NCBI RefSeq assembly: GCF_900963305.1 | Contig: NC_042526.1 | Span: 315,001-379,000 of the forward strand | Reading direction: 5' to 3' | Length of the DNA stretch: 64,000 bases | Source: Echeneis naucrates | Lineage: Eukaryota > Chordata > Actinopteri > Carangiformes > Echeneidae | Shown here: positions 36,701 to 48,032 of the stretch, in pieces | How the letters are laid out: each line of letters opens with the position of its first letter | Position numbering within the stretch: the first letter of the stretch is position 1 | Made by a program: the position numbers and the translations under genes | The notes under the pieces: model-generated | Told to the model about the DNA's origin: nothing | Seen by the model: only the letters and a program-made list of their open reading frames with translations | The model's database searches: none

Positions 36701-38155
36701 TCTTTACAGAGACTGAGCATGGTCGGTGTGGACGGATATCTCCAGGCTATGGATCGAGCTTTTGGGGTTCTGGGACTCCGGTTTCAGGACTTGCTGGTGG
36801 TCGGTCTAGGGGTGGATGGCACAAACATCTCTTCAGGAATGAGAGCCAACATGTATATAGCAGTGCAGAAAATGTATCCGTGCATCCTCTGCCTTCCCAT
36901 CATGATCCATCGGCCTCATCTGGAGGTGCTTGATGCCATCAGTGGGAAGGAGCTCTGCTGCCTGGAGGACCTGGAAAACAACCTGAAGCAGCTCCTTAGT
37001 TTCTACCGCTACTCCCCCCGCATGATGGCTGAGCTCCGGTCAACTGCTCCAACGCTCTCAGAGGAGACAGAATTCCTTGGAGACATCAGAGCCATTCGGT
37101 GGATCATAGGAGAACCAAACGTCCTCAATGCACTCATCAAAGATTACCTGGAGGTGGTCGCCCATCTGAAGGAGATCAGCAGTCAGACACAAAGAGCTGA
37201 CGCTGCAGCCATCGCCCTCACTCTCCTCCAGTTTCTCTTGGACTATCAGTCAGTGAAGCTCATCTACTTCTTGCTAGATATCATTGCTGTTCTCTCACGG
37301 TTAGCCTTCACCTTCCAGGGGGAGTATCTGCTGGTGTCACAAGTGGAAACCAAAATTGAGGAGGCCATTCAGGAGATAGGCCAGTTGGTGAACTGTCCGG
37401 GAGAGTATCTGCAGGAGTTTGAAGAAAATTTCCGTGAAAGTTTCAACGGAGTCGCTCTGAAGAATCTCCGTGTTGCTGAGTCCAAGTTTCAGTCCATCCG
37501 AGAAAAGATCTGCAACAGGAGTCAATGCATCCTGTCTCAGAGGGTGGACCTACAGAGCCGCTCATTTGCAAAAGCCTGCAAGGTCCTGGACCTGTCCACC
37601 TGGCCTCACAACCGGGAAGACCTTCAGGCCTACGGTGAGGAGGAGATCCAGCTGATATTCAACCACCTGGAGTCCATTCCTTCAGCAGGTCAGGAGAGCT
37701 CCCAGGCCAGGACAGAGGCCAGAGGCTGTCTGGTGGTGGAATGGAAGGATCTGAAGGCCGACTACTATAGCATGAATGGTTTCAAAGAGGTCATCGGTCA
37801 CATCTGCAGGTACAAGCAGCGTTTCCCTTTGCTGAACCGCATCATGCAGGTTGTCAGAGTCCTACCCAGCTCCACGGCCTGCTGCGATAAAGGCCGAGGA
37901 TCTCTACAAAAGATGTGCAAGAACAATCGTTCCCGGCTGACTCTGGAGCAGATGAACGACCTGCTGACCGTGTCCGTCAATGGGCCGCCCATCAACAACT
38001 TTGACGGTAAGCGAGCACTGGACAGCTGGTTTGAGGAGAAGTCTGGCAGCAGCTACTCTCTGTCGGCTGAGGTGTTGAACAGGATGTCGGCTGCTGGCCA
38101 GAAGTCTGTTCTGCACAGCGTTGATGTCAACACAGAGTTTTTTCCGGACATCTAA
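33740..38155 (+). CDS. prdm11: PRDM11-like PR/SET-domain protein fused to a hAT-transposase-like domain
   Basis: Exons 33740-33767, 34019-34278, 34386-34453, 34605-34789, 35236-35700 and 35994-38155 join in phase to 1055 residues. Residues 9-180 match PRDM11: [50 protein letters not shown] and LRVWYSDDY, a PR (SET-like) domain. Residues 180-335 keep the PRDM11 tail landmarks: basic [18 protein letters not shown], the [10 protein letters not shown] cysteine pair, and a short coiled coil. The last exon adds residues 337-1055, resembling ZNF862-type hAT transposases. A BED/TTF-like finger (C408, C411, H439, H445) is followed by an RNase-H-like start ([10 protein letters not shown]), [14 protein letters not shown], and a C-terminal dimerisation block ([18 protein letters not shown]). 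The usual hAT CxxH cysteine is not seen ([10 protein letters not shown]), so catalysis is doubtful. The start was chosen because an upstream ATG at 33729 stops after four codons. The fused domain probably binds DNA or dimerises; this is inference. Confidence 0.88.
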
Positions 38156-41100
38156 TGGCCCCTCCCAGTGGTCATACTGAAGAGTGACACCATTGAGTCC
38201 TGACCACAGCCCATTCTGAAGTACGGGGTTGGTGGTGGTCATAATGTTTTGTGTTTTGTGCTTGGGAGGGAAATAAACTCACACAGATGATCAGAAAAGT
38301 GAATGATGTCATCAACCATGTGATTGCACGGTGTGACCGCAGCCTGCAGTTTTAGTTACAGGAATAAAAGTACCAAAGACAGAGACACTGTAACGCTTGG
38401 ATCTGTTTGTAGTGTCTTTATCTGTAAAGCTGATCTGTTAATCCACGTGGACAGACAGAGATGAAAGACATCAGGAAGCCCGGGGACAGTCAGAACAATC
38501 ATAGTCTGTCTGGATGACGGCTTCACTTGCAAAAAAGGCAAATTTCCAGCTAGACAAGGAACTTGGAAGAAAGTCAAACAAAGTCTGAAGAGATGCAACA
38601 CACGCTAAGGACACATGCTCAACACAATCAATGCAGCACTGTTATTTATGATGTTGGTTGTTTCATTTTTTTCATCCACCTTCTCATGATCCGTCTGTGG
38701 TCAGCTGGTCCGGCTGCACTGGGACGGATTGATGCTGCTGTCAGACTGAGGATCCTACGCTCTTTGTATCTTATGAGACAGCGCTTGTTGCAGGAGACAG
38801 TCCGTTATACAGCAGGAACAGTCAGTCTGTGTCCAACTCCATGTCGCACTCTGCTTTAGCTTTTTTTTATCAATGGGATGTTCAGTCATGTAGTGCCTGA
38901 CATAAATGAAAAGCTAGAGTGTAAGGATGTATAAAGGCTTTATATTTCTATTAGAAATGCACACAGCCCTGCTCCTCACTGTATATGTTGTACAGACTGT
39001 ATATATTGTCAATGCCTTCAGCCCATTTTTAAGGAGAGTATTTTTGTCTTGAATTGGATGATTGTGCCATAATGATTGAATGCAAGAAGAAGAAAAAGGT
39101 GCTATTCTGCTATGCCATAATGTAATTTGCCATATTTGTTTGGCTGTTTTCTGCAGATGATATATTTGAAATCTGTTATTTTCGCCTGAAGCGGCTGCTT
39201 TGTGTTAACACGGTAAAGTCTTGGCCAAAGCTCTGGCTTGAGACGTTTCAGAGAAGTTTTAAAAAACTGCATGGTAATGTTCAGCTGTTGCTTTTAGCAT
39301 TTCAATGACACTTTATAACTAATATTAATGTGTCTGTGTTTAACACTGAACTAAATGTAAGCCGGACAATGTGCTGAGACAGACTGACCTCGGTGGACAG
39401 AGTCACTTTGGTCTTTTCTTGTATTATTCAGAATTTTGGTCTGTGTGCTTTGTTTCTCGAAATGAAAGGAATAGTTTGACATTTTTGGAAATAGTCATAG
39501 TTTGAGTGTTAACGTCATCAAAACCAAAGTTAAAGCTTCAACAAGCAAATCAGATCATTTTAAGTTTGTCTGTTTTCAATTGTTAACAAACAGTAGCACA
39601 AATGGTTCATTGAGGCTTTTTAAAGAACGACAACTTCAACACAATATTGATGCGTTAGCACAAATGTTAGCTCTGCTGCTAGCCTTGGAGTGTCTGCAGG
39701 TAAAGTGGCCTCCCCAGGTGTGTTTCCTCTGCAGACACACGCAGTGAGAGCTGCTTAATGACTCCATCATCTGGGTTTTTTTGTTGGCTTGTCGGCTGTT
39801 ACGACCAGTCGTTTGTTATTATGGTTTTAATGCTTTTTATTAGGATATAAATGCTGATCGTCCATTCTGCTGACTCTCCAGAGCTACAGTTGACAGAGCA
39901 GGGCCAACATGTCTCTTTTCAAAGTTAAAGTCATGTTGTTGTTTAGCCTCTACAGACATGATAAAGTAAGAGCAACATTTAGAGGTTGAACAGGCAGTTA
40001 CATGCTGGAGTTAAGGCTATCACTTTTTAGTAAAATTAGTAAGAGATTGTAACAAAATTCTCCAAAATGTCAAACTAGTCCTTGATGCTAACTGCAGCTT
40101 TAGCTCAAAGCTGTTTAATCCCTTTGTTTGGACGTGTTGTCTGAATTGTGTGCATGCAGTCATCGGGGTTTAAACACAAACACACTGCTCTTCTATTTCT
40201 ACTGCTGCAACTTTAATCCAAAAACATCCGACTCGAGTGCCAACACTTTGTGCTTAGCCTTACACTGTGTGTGTTTGTCTCTGTCTCTTTGTGTCTCTGT
40301 TTTTGTCTGTCTGATTGTGTCGGACTCTGAGCTGTTACATGTTTGTTGAGTTGCGATATTTTCACAGCTCCAGCTTTTTGTGAGGTTACTGTTGTGTGTT
40401 TAATTTTATCTGGTTTGGTCAAACGTCATCAGTGAATATTTACTTGATCAGTGAAGTGTTTTTTTTTTTTTCTTCCTTTATGCTACTTCGATACATGTTT
40501 TTTACGGCACCGATTATTAAAGCTGTATTCCAGTGAGGCCACCGAACGGACCATAAAACAACTGATGTTTACGCATCAATAATAATAACAATCATCTGAA
40601 ATGTGTCACTTTATTTATGGACGCTCTTCTGATCCCCTAATGGAGTAAAATGGCTGAAGTTCTGACGTCAGTCCCAACTTTCATTTTGTCTTCCGTCCCA
40701 GCTGCACGTCCACGCCTTTGCTGACGTCACGGGGGGGCGGTGCCCACCTGTAGGCATCTCAACGTGAAGCGGAAAAAAAAAACAAATCAAATTTTATTTA
40801 TGAAGCCCCAAATCATAACAAAGTTACATCGAGGCACTTTACACACAGCAGGTCTGCACCAAAGTCTTTATGAAATGATTCCAAGAGACCGACGGATCCC
40901 CGATGAGCAGGGAAAACGTCCTTTAAGACAGCAGTCTGTAATACACTTGAGCAGAAACTGCGCAGAAAGACGGCCGCCATGTTGGAGCAGCAGGGGGGGT
41001 GTCGCCCAGCCGGCCGAAGCACCACAGAAGAAGAGCCTGACCAACCAGAGCGCAGCATCCAGCTGTATTTTGGTCGGGGCCGGAAACGTAGCTCCTCAGT

Positions 41101-42392
41101 CCGACAGAGCTAACTGCCACCGTCACCGTCATTCGGGTTCTCATCAAGGTAAACACTCACCGAGCAGTGACGACAGACACCGTCGAAGATTAGAACCTGT
41201 ATGTGACGTGTATACGTTTAACCGAGAGTGACGTCATCTGCCGAGCGTCCTTTTTAACCTTTTTAGTTTAGTATCTGAGTCCAGGTGAAAAGCTTGAACG
41301 GAACCGAGAGAAAGAGCCGTTAAGTCAGCGGGAAACCAGGGGAGGGGTGCGTGTGCGCGCTGGTGGGGCGTGACCGCGCGTGACATTCCTTGGAAAACTC
41401 CCTGTGTCATCTGAGGTGAGGTGACGTCACAAAAAAAACAACAAGACGGTTAGAAACTCTTCATTAAAAAGACGGTGATGATGTCACAGTGGTGGTTGAG
41501 TGACGTGAATGTGTCTTCAGAATGTCTCCAGTCAGTAAAATAATAACTGAGGTCACAAGTTTTGAGTGAGTGGGAGCAATCAAATCCGTCTGTAGGACGG
41601 GAAGGAAGCGGGCACAAATAAAGGCAGCCTGGAGGAGATCTGGGACCAGAACCAGGAAGTCTTAGTCTGAGCTGCTTTCAAATGAACTTTTGGATTCAGT
41701 GAGCGACCGCCAACAGCTCCTTCGTCCGCCTTTCTCAGAAAATGATCACACGCTGTTCAGCTCAGACTGTTAATGGAGCTCCATGAAATGATCTTTGTCC
41801 TCAGGCTGGCTGTCCTCATGCTGACTGTCCTCCACATTGAAGACAACGCAGTCTGACGTCACGTGCTGTCAGACCGGAGGGCGCCTGATGAGTCTCTTAA
41901 ATGTCCTCATGAGGACAGAACTATGGTCCCAGTGTCCAAACGGAAAACTGGGGAAAAGCGGAGGCGCTAAACTCTGGTGTCAGTTTTTTGTGTGTTTTGT
42001 GTGTGTGGTCAGCAGCAGCTGCATGCAGATACAGATGCTGCTCTGTGCAGCAGCTGACTGCCCCATCTGTCGCACCCTGGAACTGATAGACACAACATAG
42101 ATACACAACTCTGGTGTTTGTCGTCACACAAACTGTTGAGTGTTGGTTCAGTCTGTTCAGTACACAGGATTCACACACTGTGTTTGACATCAGTCTAATA
42201 ATCACTACAACACTTTATTTGAGCAGCAGCTTTCACACAAAGATTAATATTTACACCAGGTATGCAAAGTGACTGTGTGTCAGTCTGTTAGGAACATGTC
42301 ACAAACTGAACTTCACTCTGTTCATGATGAAAGCTGATGTTTCTGTGCTGAACTCTTTTCTGGGCTCATTCTAGGTTTCATCTTCAAACAAC
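38156..42392. other. 3' UTR of the prdm11-like gene and intergenic region
   Basis: Poly(A) signals AATAAA occur at 38272-38277 and 38363-38368, so a short 3' UTR is likely. Low-complexity AT-rich sequence up to about 40520 could be a longer alternative UTR. A CpG-richer patch at 40950-41150 contains GCCGCCATGTTGGAG, but no gene start follows it. No coding exon was recognised. Confidence 0.55.
40783..40885 (+). repeat. Common teleost repeat fragment
   Basis: Blocks 'aaatcaaattttatttatgaagcccc', AAATCATAACAAAGTTAC and CGAGGCACTTTACAC form an ordered series I know from many fish introns ('atttatatagcgcc..caaggcacttta'). It is about 100 bases long and diverged. No flanking duplication was seen. 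Confidence 0.7.
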
Positions 42393-43579
42393 ATGAAGCT
42401 CAGTCTCGGACTTATCCTGCTGGCTTGTTGTGGGATGTTTCATCTGGGTGAGTGGATCATCTTCAGACTCAGCTGATTCTGTCTGGTCAGTTCAGACTGA
42501 ATGTCTCCTCCTTCTCCAAAGAAAAGTTCCTCTCATGTGTTTGGGTCCTTTCTGTCTTTATCTGATCAGGAGTTCTGCTCAGTAATGATGAAAATTCAGC
42601 TCCAAATATCGGATTGTCTTTATTCTGTCAACACAATAAACTCACAAACATTCCGGACTGATCCAGAGACTCTCTGATTGGCTGTGACATCACCCTCCGG
42701 AGCCAATAGGAGTGTCTGACATAGAGACGTGACTCCAGACGTCACTACCAAAGATGGAGACAGAGAGTCAGACTGATCAGATCTGAACAGATCAGGACTG
42801 TGAATGTGGGGTTTTGTTGTTGTTGTTTTTTCCTTCCCCTCTTTCAGCTGTTCCCTGTTTGGGGTCAGTCAGCTGTGTGACCTGCATGATTGATTTGGCT
42901 GCAGTTTTTATGCCTGCCACAGCCCTCCCCATTTCTCCAGGCTAGGGACCTGCAAACGCCTAGCACTGGTTTGCCTTGTGGCTGGGGTTTAAACCCATGG
43001 CCTCTGCACTCTGGCTCTGTGCAGACATTAAGTACTGAAGTGAAACCGCTTTGTTGGTTTTCAGGTTCTGCAATTCGCTGCTACAATTGCGCAACTGGAC
43101 AGGACTGCACAAATGAAGTTGACTGCGGAACACAAGACTCCTGTTTGTCTGTGACTACTCAAGGTCAGTGACATCCAGAACCTGGTTGAATGAGGAACTT
43201 TCTAATAACTGAGATGATAAATAAACTGAGAGAGATAAATTAGATGAGTTAAACTGTTAAGAGGTGATGAGCATGTGGAGCCAAATCTGTTGCTTTTGGT
43301 TTTAGCGCTGAATCTGTTTTTCTCCAAAGATTTCAAAATAATTAAAAAGACAGACAAGTGTGTTGTTTCTTCTCTCCAGATAAGAAAATTTATCGGAGGT
43401 GCATCAATTACAACCAATGCAACGCAAAAGAAATCAGCTTGATGTTCCCTTCTGTCGGCAAGTTCAATTCAAAATGTTGCACCAGAAACCTGTGCAACTC
43501 TGCCAACACCGTTACCATGGCAAAGCCTGTCCTGGCCCTGGGGGCCGCCATGCTGAGCATCTGCTGGCGTTTCATCTGA
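42393..43579 (+). CDS. CD59-like Ly6/uPAR-domain GPI-anchored protein, copy 1
   Basis: CD59-type proteins are single-domain three-finger surface proteins; CD59 itself blocks the complement membrane-attack complex. Exons 42393-42447, 43065-43163 and 43380-43579 join in phase to 117 residues, with the usual Ly6 layout of signal peptide, first half-domain, then second half plus tail. The signal peptide starts MKLSLGLILLACCGMFHL. The mature part has ten cysteines (RCYNC, DCT, VDC, DSC, RRC, NQC, KCC, NLCN) ending in the hallmark CCxxxLCN. A hydrophobic C-terminus (LALGAAMLSICW) after NSAN fits GPI attachment. AATAAA follows at 43725. The neighbouring copy at 45000-46469 shares leader and tail wording, so the two arose by tandem duplication. 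The exact orthology (cd59 versus another ly6 gene) is not settled. Confidence 0.88.
42855..43025 (+). repeat. Degenerate teleost interspersed element in intron 1
   Basis: Ordered blocks GCAGTTTTTATGCCTGCCAC, CCCTCCCCATTTCTCCAGGC, TAGGGACCTGCAA and GCACTGGTTTGCC resemble a frequent fish repeat ('ttacgccggatgcccttcctgacgc..'). The copy lies just before exon 2 of the first CD59-like gene. Confidence 0.65.
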
Positions 43580-43936
43580 AGCCACAGCTGATCAATAGCT
43601 TCAGTATTTCAGTGTGATGGGATGATCACCAATGATCACTAAAAATACACTAAAAACAGAATTTATGCTATCCCTAAACGTTTTAACTTTTGATTTTGTA
43701 TCAAGCTTTTATATCCCCATTAAAAATAAAACAAAACTAAATGTTAAGTCTTTGTTGTTAATTTTCTGATTTCCTCATGTTCATACTGTTTTATTATACA
43801 AATTATCAGATGATAGCAGCTTATTGACTGAAGGTCCTCCAGATTGGTTGCTGCTCTGACTTCCTGGTCCAGTTCCTAGTCCCACCCACCACCAGCTGGT
43901 TCCAGGTGTTGGTTCAGTCCAGGCTGGTGTCATCAG

Positions 43937-43985
43937 GAAAATACCTCAAATGAGAAGGAGGGACATTTCCCACAGACTTCAATGC
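43937..43985 (+). repeat. 'tagacttcaa' repeat family, partial copy 2
   Basis: Short match GAAGGAGGGACATTTCCCAC and AGACTTCAATGCA to the 3' part of the copy at 46100-46250. Only the end of the element is preserved. Confidence 0.6.
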
Positions 43986-44584
43986 AGTCTAACCTGTGAT
44001 AGAAAATGTCCATTTATTTCTGTCCCTACAAAACAACAAGTGAGCTAAAGGTTCAGACTTTGGCCTCTGAGAAAATACCAAACCAGCACAGAGCGTTGCC
44101 CACAGCGCGACACACACACTGCTGTCAATTTCTGTCTTATTAGAAATGTTGAATAGCTTCAGGGATGGTCGACTCATTCTTCAGTAGTATCTTTATTTAT
44201 TCATGTTGCTGATTGAGCCTGCCTGTTTTTTTAATGATGTGAAAAAAGACCTGTTGATGGCCGACTATCAGCAGATGTTCCCATCCTGGATGAAGGTTCT
44301 CTAACTGTCGGAGAAAATGAGGAAGCTCTTCACACAGTTGGCTGAACCCAAACAGTCTGACAGAAGAGCCGACCTCTGTCTCCCTGAGAGTCAGGACCAG
44401 GACTGGCTGGAGCAGGTCCAGTTTACTGCTTTGATTGAACCCATCAGGTTAATTTTAAAGCTTTGCTGTCCTGATTTAGTGTGTGACACTTCAGTCAGTC
44501 CTGTACGTTTGTGAGTTTATTGTGTTGACAGAATAAAGATAATCAGATATTTAGAGCTGATTTTTCATCATTACTGAGCCGAAC

Positions 44585-44712
44585 TCCTGATCAGATAAAG
44601 ATAGAAACGACTCAAACACATGAGAGGAACTTTTCTTTGGAGAAGAAGGAAACATTCAGTCTGAACTGATCGGAAAGAATCCGATGAATCTGGATATGAG
44701 GAGAAAATTCTA
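44585..44712 (+). repeat. Unnamed interspersed repeat, copy B (pairs with 19945-20085)
   Basis: Same order of blocks as 19945-20085: GATCAGATAAAGATAGAAAC, ATGAGAGGAACTTTTCTTTGG-like, GAAGGAAACATTCAG, CTGAACTGAT, GATGAATCTG. Same strand in both places. Confidence 0.75.
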
Positions 44713-44999
44713 ATGTGAATCAATATAATGTGTTTACTCATAAAGAAATAAAAGATATTTATCACGTTCATGGATTCCCTCAGAGCTTCAGCCCACAGTT
44801 GAGGGAAGGAGGAGGAGGACATTTGGTTGGACAGGGAGTCTTTGTGGTCCAGGGGACAAAGAGCTGCTGTCAGTCAGATGCCGTCTCCATCGGGGGTTCA
44901 CAGTGGAGTCGGACACCAAACCCACCAGAGCAGCCAGACGGCGAGCAGCTTCGACCCGACGCCTTCTCCTGTCTGGGATCATTCCAGGTTCCCTCCAAC

Positions 45000-46469
45000 A
45001 TGAAGCTCGGCCTCGGACTTTTCCTGATGGTCTCTTGTGGGATGTTCCATCTGGGTGAGTGGACCAGGACTCATCAGGTCCTGGATCAGGATCTACACTG
45101 ACACGGTCCAAAGACCACACATCCTGACAGAGGAGTCGTTCATCTGAAGAAATATATTTTCTCTTTTCTGATTTTATGAAATATTTTGAATTCAAAATAA
45201 TTTACTAACATATTAATGTTCAACTGAGGATAAAATAACAATCTCTTAAACTCTGACACTCTTCTGCATCAGACAGTGAAAAAATAAAATAAAACTACTG
45301 GAACAAGATCATTCAAACCTGAAAGAATTTATTTATCCTACAGTGGAAAAATTTCACTGATGCAGAAGAAAAGAGAGCAAAACAAAAAAGACAGTAAAAT
45401 ATTAAACAGGTAAAAAGATTAAATAATACAATAAACAATAAAATAGTTTAATAAAAAGAACAAGCAATATGACATAGGCCATATTCATTTTCGGTTTAAT
45501 TTTAATCAGTAAAAATATTCAGCAGTTTTTTCTGGAGTCTCGAACATCTGAAAGAGAACAAAAAAATCTCTTTATGAATATCTCATTTCAGGAGACACTT
45601 TCCATTAGCTGCTTTTGTTTTTTGACATCAAATAATAATCAAATTATTATTTATATTATTAACTTGAAAGTAAACAAACAAGTAAATATATAAATAAATC
45701 ATATCAGCGAATTAATAAATTTAGAGTTGCAATAATTGTAGATTTTTTTTAATTTAGCATTTACAGATCTAATGATTTCTGTCAGATTTCAGCATCATAA
45801 CAACTCTTCTTGTTCAGGATCTGGACTTCGCTGCTATAAATGTGCTGATTATACTGGACGCTGTGAGAGAGTGCAGGAGTGCACGTTTGAAGACTCGTGT
45901 ATATCTCTGAGTGAAAGAGGTCAGTCCCACTGCTTCATCATCACCTGTCTGAAAAATGTTGGGCGTTTTTTACATTTAGAAACAGAAGTTTTACATTACA
46001 ACTATACAACAGAAGTCATGTACATTAAAATACATCTCCAATCTCTCAACAATTTTAAACCAGTAGAAACCATATTTGGAGGGTAACTCTGCTCTGATTG
46101 TGTGTACCAGTCTGTCCGTCACACAGTAGCCCCGCCCCCTAGCCCCTCCCCTTTCCCTCTAAATGAACATCATGTTGTATTTAAGACTGAGACCAGAAAC
46201 TCATCTGGGAGGAGGAGGGACATTTTCCCATAGACTTCAATGCAATAACAACAGGTGTCCTGTTTTTAGGAGGGAAGACCATCCGTCAGTGCATCAGATA
46301 CACCGACTGTGACAACTCCCGTCTCAGCCAGATGTTCCCGGCGATCTCCGGCTTCACCTACCGCTGCTGCAGCAGCAACCTCTGCAACTCTGGCATCACT
46401 GTTACCACGGCAACGCCTGTCCTGGCCCTGGGGGGGGTCCTGCTGAGTCTCTGGTCCTGTTGGTACTGA
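45000..46469 (+). CDS. CD59-like Ly6/uPAR-domain GPI-anchored protein, copy 2
   Basis: Tandem partner of the gene at 42393-43579. Exons 45000-45054, 45818-45919 and 46270-46469 join in phase to 118 residues; the first and last exons are exactly as long as in copy 1. The signal peptide starts MKLGLGLFLMVSCGMFHLG. Ten cysteines occupy the Ly6 positions (RCYKC, GRC, QEC, DSC, RQC, TDC, RCC, NLCN). The C-terminus (LALGGVLLSLWSCW) is hydrophobic after NSG, as for GPI anchoring. The loops differ much more than the leader and anchor: ADYTGRCERVQEC stands against ATGQDCTNEVDC. AATAAA is at 46628-46633. The role is inferred to be at the cell surface, as for CD59; the ligand is unknown. Confidence 0.88.
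46100..46250 (+). repeat. 'tagacttcaa' repeat family, copy 3
   Basis: In intron 2 of the second CD59-like gene, ending 20 bases before exon 3. It is the best preserved copy besides 33135-33300, with GTCACACAGTAGCCCCGCC, TTTCCCTCTAAATG, AAGACTGAGACCAG and CCCATAGACTTCAATG. Confidence 0.75.
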
Positions 46470-46627
46470 GGCCCGAAGCAGATCATCAACGGCTGCATTT
46501 TCATGTTAACACAAACTAAAGTGACTTTGACTCACATTCGTCTTCTCAGGTTTGAACAGCAACATTAATCCAAATTAAACTTTTCAATCTGATCTTTTTT
46601 AACTCTACACTTTTATATCATCTCAAA

Positions 46628-46633
46628 AATAAA
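46628..46633 (+). other. Poly(A) signal AATAAA
   Basis: AATAAA 159 bases after the stop codon of the second CD59-like gene, in an A-rich setting. The first copy has its equivalent at 43725-43730. Confidence 0.7.
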
Positions 46634-46759
46634 CACAAACACAAACGTCCGTTGGTGTCTGAGGGATTTTTCCGTCAAGGTCATATACCTGCAATATCGT
46701 GAGCGTGTGATGTCATCAACAGTTTCCACAGCAAGTTTCAGTCTGTGCAGGTTATTAGA

Positions 46760-47570
46760 TCAGACCTTCACACCTTCAGAACATCAGAACATCAGACCAT
46801 CAGACCTTCAGAACATCAGAACATCAGAACATCAGACCTTCAGAACATCAGAACATCAGAACATCAGACCTTCACACCTTCAGAACATCAGAACATCAGA
46901 CCATCAGACCTTCAGAACATCAGAACATCAGAACATCAGACGTTCACACCTTCACACCTTCAGAACATCAGAACATCAGACCTTCACACCTTCACACCTT
47001 CAGAACATCAGACCTTCACACCTTCACACCTTCAGAACATCAGAACATCACACCTTCACACCTTCAGAACATCAGAACATCAGACCTTCAGAACATCAGA
47101 CCTTCACACCTTCAGAACATCAGAACATCAGACGTTCACACCTTCACACCTTCAGAACATCAGAACATCAGACCATCAGACCTTCAGAACATCAGAACAT
47201 CAGAACATCAGAACATCAGACGTTCACACCTTCACACCTTCAGAACATCAGAACATCAGACCTTCACACCTTCAGAACATCAGAACATCAGAACATCAGA
47301 ACTTCAGACCTTCAGAACATCAGAACATCAGAACATCAGACCTTCAGAACATCAGAACATCAGAACATCAGACCTTCACACCTTCAGAACATCAGAACAT
47401 CAGACCTTCACACCTTCAGAACATCAGAACATCAGAACATCAGAACTTCAGACCTTCAGAACATCAGAACATCAGACCTTCACACCTTCACACCTTCAGA
47501 ACATCAGAACTTCAGACCTTCACACCTTCAGAACATCAGAACATCAGAACTTCAGACCTTCAGACACCCA
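46760..47570. repeat. Minisatellite of CAGAACAT / CAGACCTTCACACCTT units
   Basis: About 810 bases of 8-base words CAGAACAT, CAGACCTT, CACACCTT, CAGACCAT and CAGAACTT in irregular order, with longer blocks repeated. Three frames are open through it because the period and words avoid stops. The words are the complement of those at 1761-2231. Confidence 0.95.
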
Positions 47571-47980
47571 TGTTGACCTTTTTTAGTCAAAACAATAATA
47601 ACTGACGACAGCTCAGACACTTTTTAAAGATTTTATGACTCACTCTTCTAGTTTATATTAAAAGACATCCAGTGTATCATACGGAAGCCTTGAGGTGACA
47701 GTACACAAAATGTAGAACAACATTTTCATTTCCAATTGTTTGGGACAAAATAACAAGAAAAATTTAGATTCTGTAAAGATTTTCGTCTTTACAGACTTCT
47801 GACCATATCAAAGTGGAATATCTGCTCTACATGTGACGTTTAGGGGGGAAATAGATTATTTCACTGATGAGATAAAAAGTGCTGACGTAAATGAACACAC
47901 ACAGTAACACAGAGTTTCCTCCGCTGCAGACAAAACAACAGCTACACTGGATTTGTATTGTTGCGTGCTCTGTATTTGTG

Positions 47981-47986
47981 TTTATT
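47981..47986 (-). other. Poly(A) signal for the Kir6 gene
   Basis: TTTATT on this strand reads AATAAA on the minus strand, 47 bases beyond the Kir6 stop codon. No other gene is near, so a very short 3' UTR is likely. Confidence 0.6.
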
Positions 47987-48032
47987 CTCTTGAATGTTGT
48001 GTTTCTGGGCTCAGCTGAAGAATAGCTGCATT

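Larger units (their letters stand above)
43580..44999. other. Spacer between the two CD59-like genes
   Basis: Holds the 3' UTR of the first copy with AATAAA at 43725-43730, a partial repeat at 43937-43985, the repeat at 44585-44712, and the leader of the second copy. A short plus frame at 44317-44514 has no recognisable homology. Nothing else was seen. Confidence 0.6.

Noticed and set aside
44317-44514. Small plus-strand frame between the CD59-like genes
   Set aside because: No signal peptide, cysteine pattern or splice sites to link it to either neighbour.
46707-47605. Two overlapping plus-strand frames of nearly 290 codons
   Set aside because: They are entirely within the CAGAACAT-type minisatellite; no start context, no splice sites and no normal protein composition.
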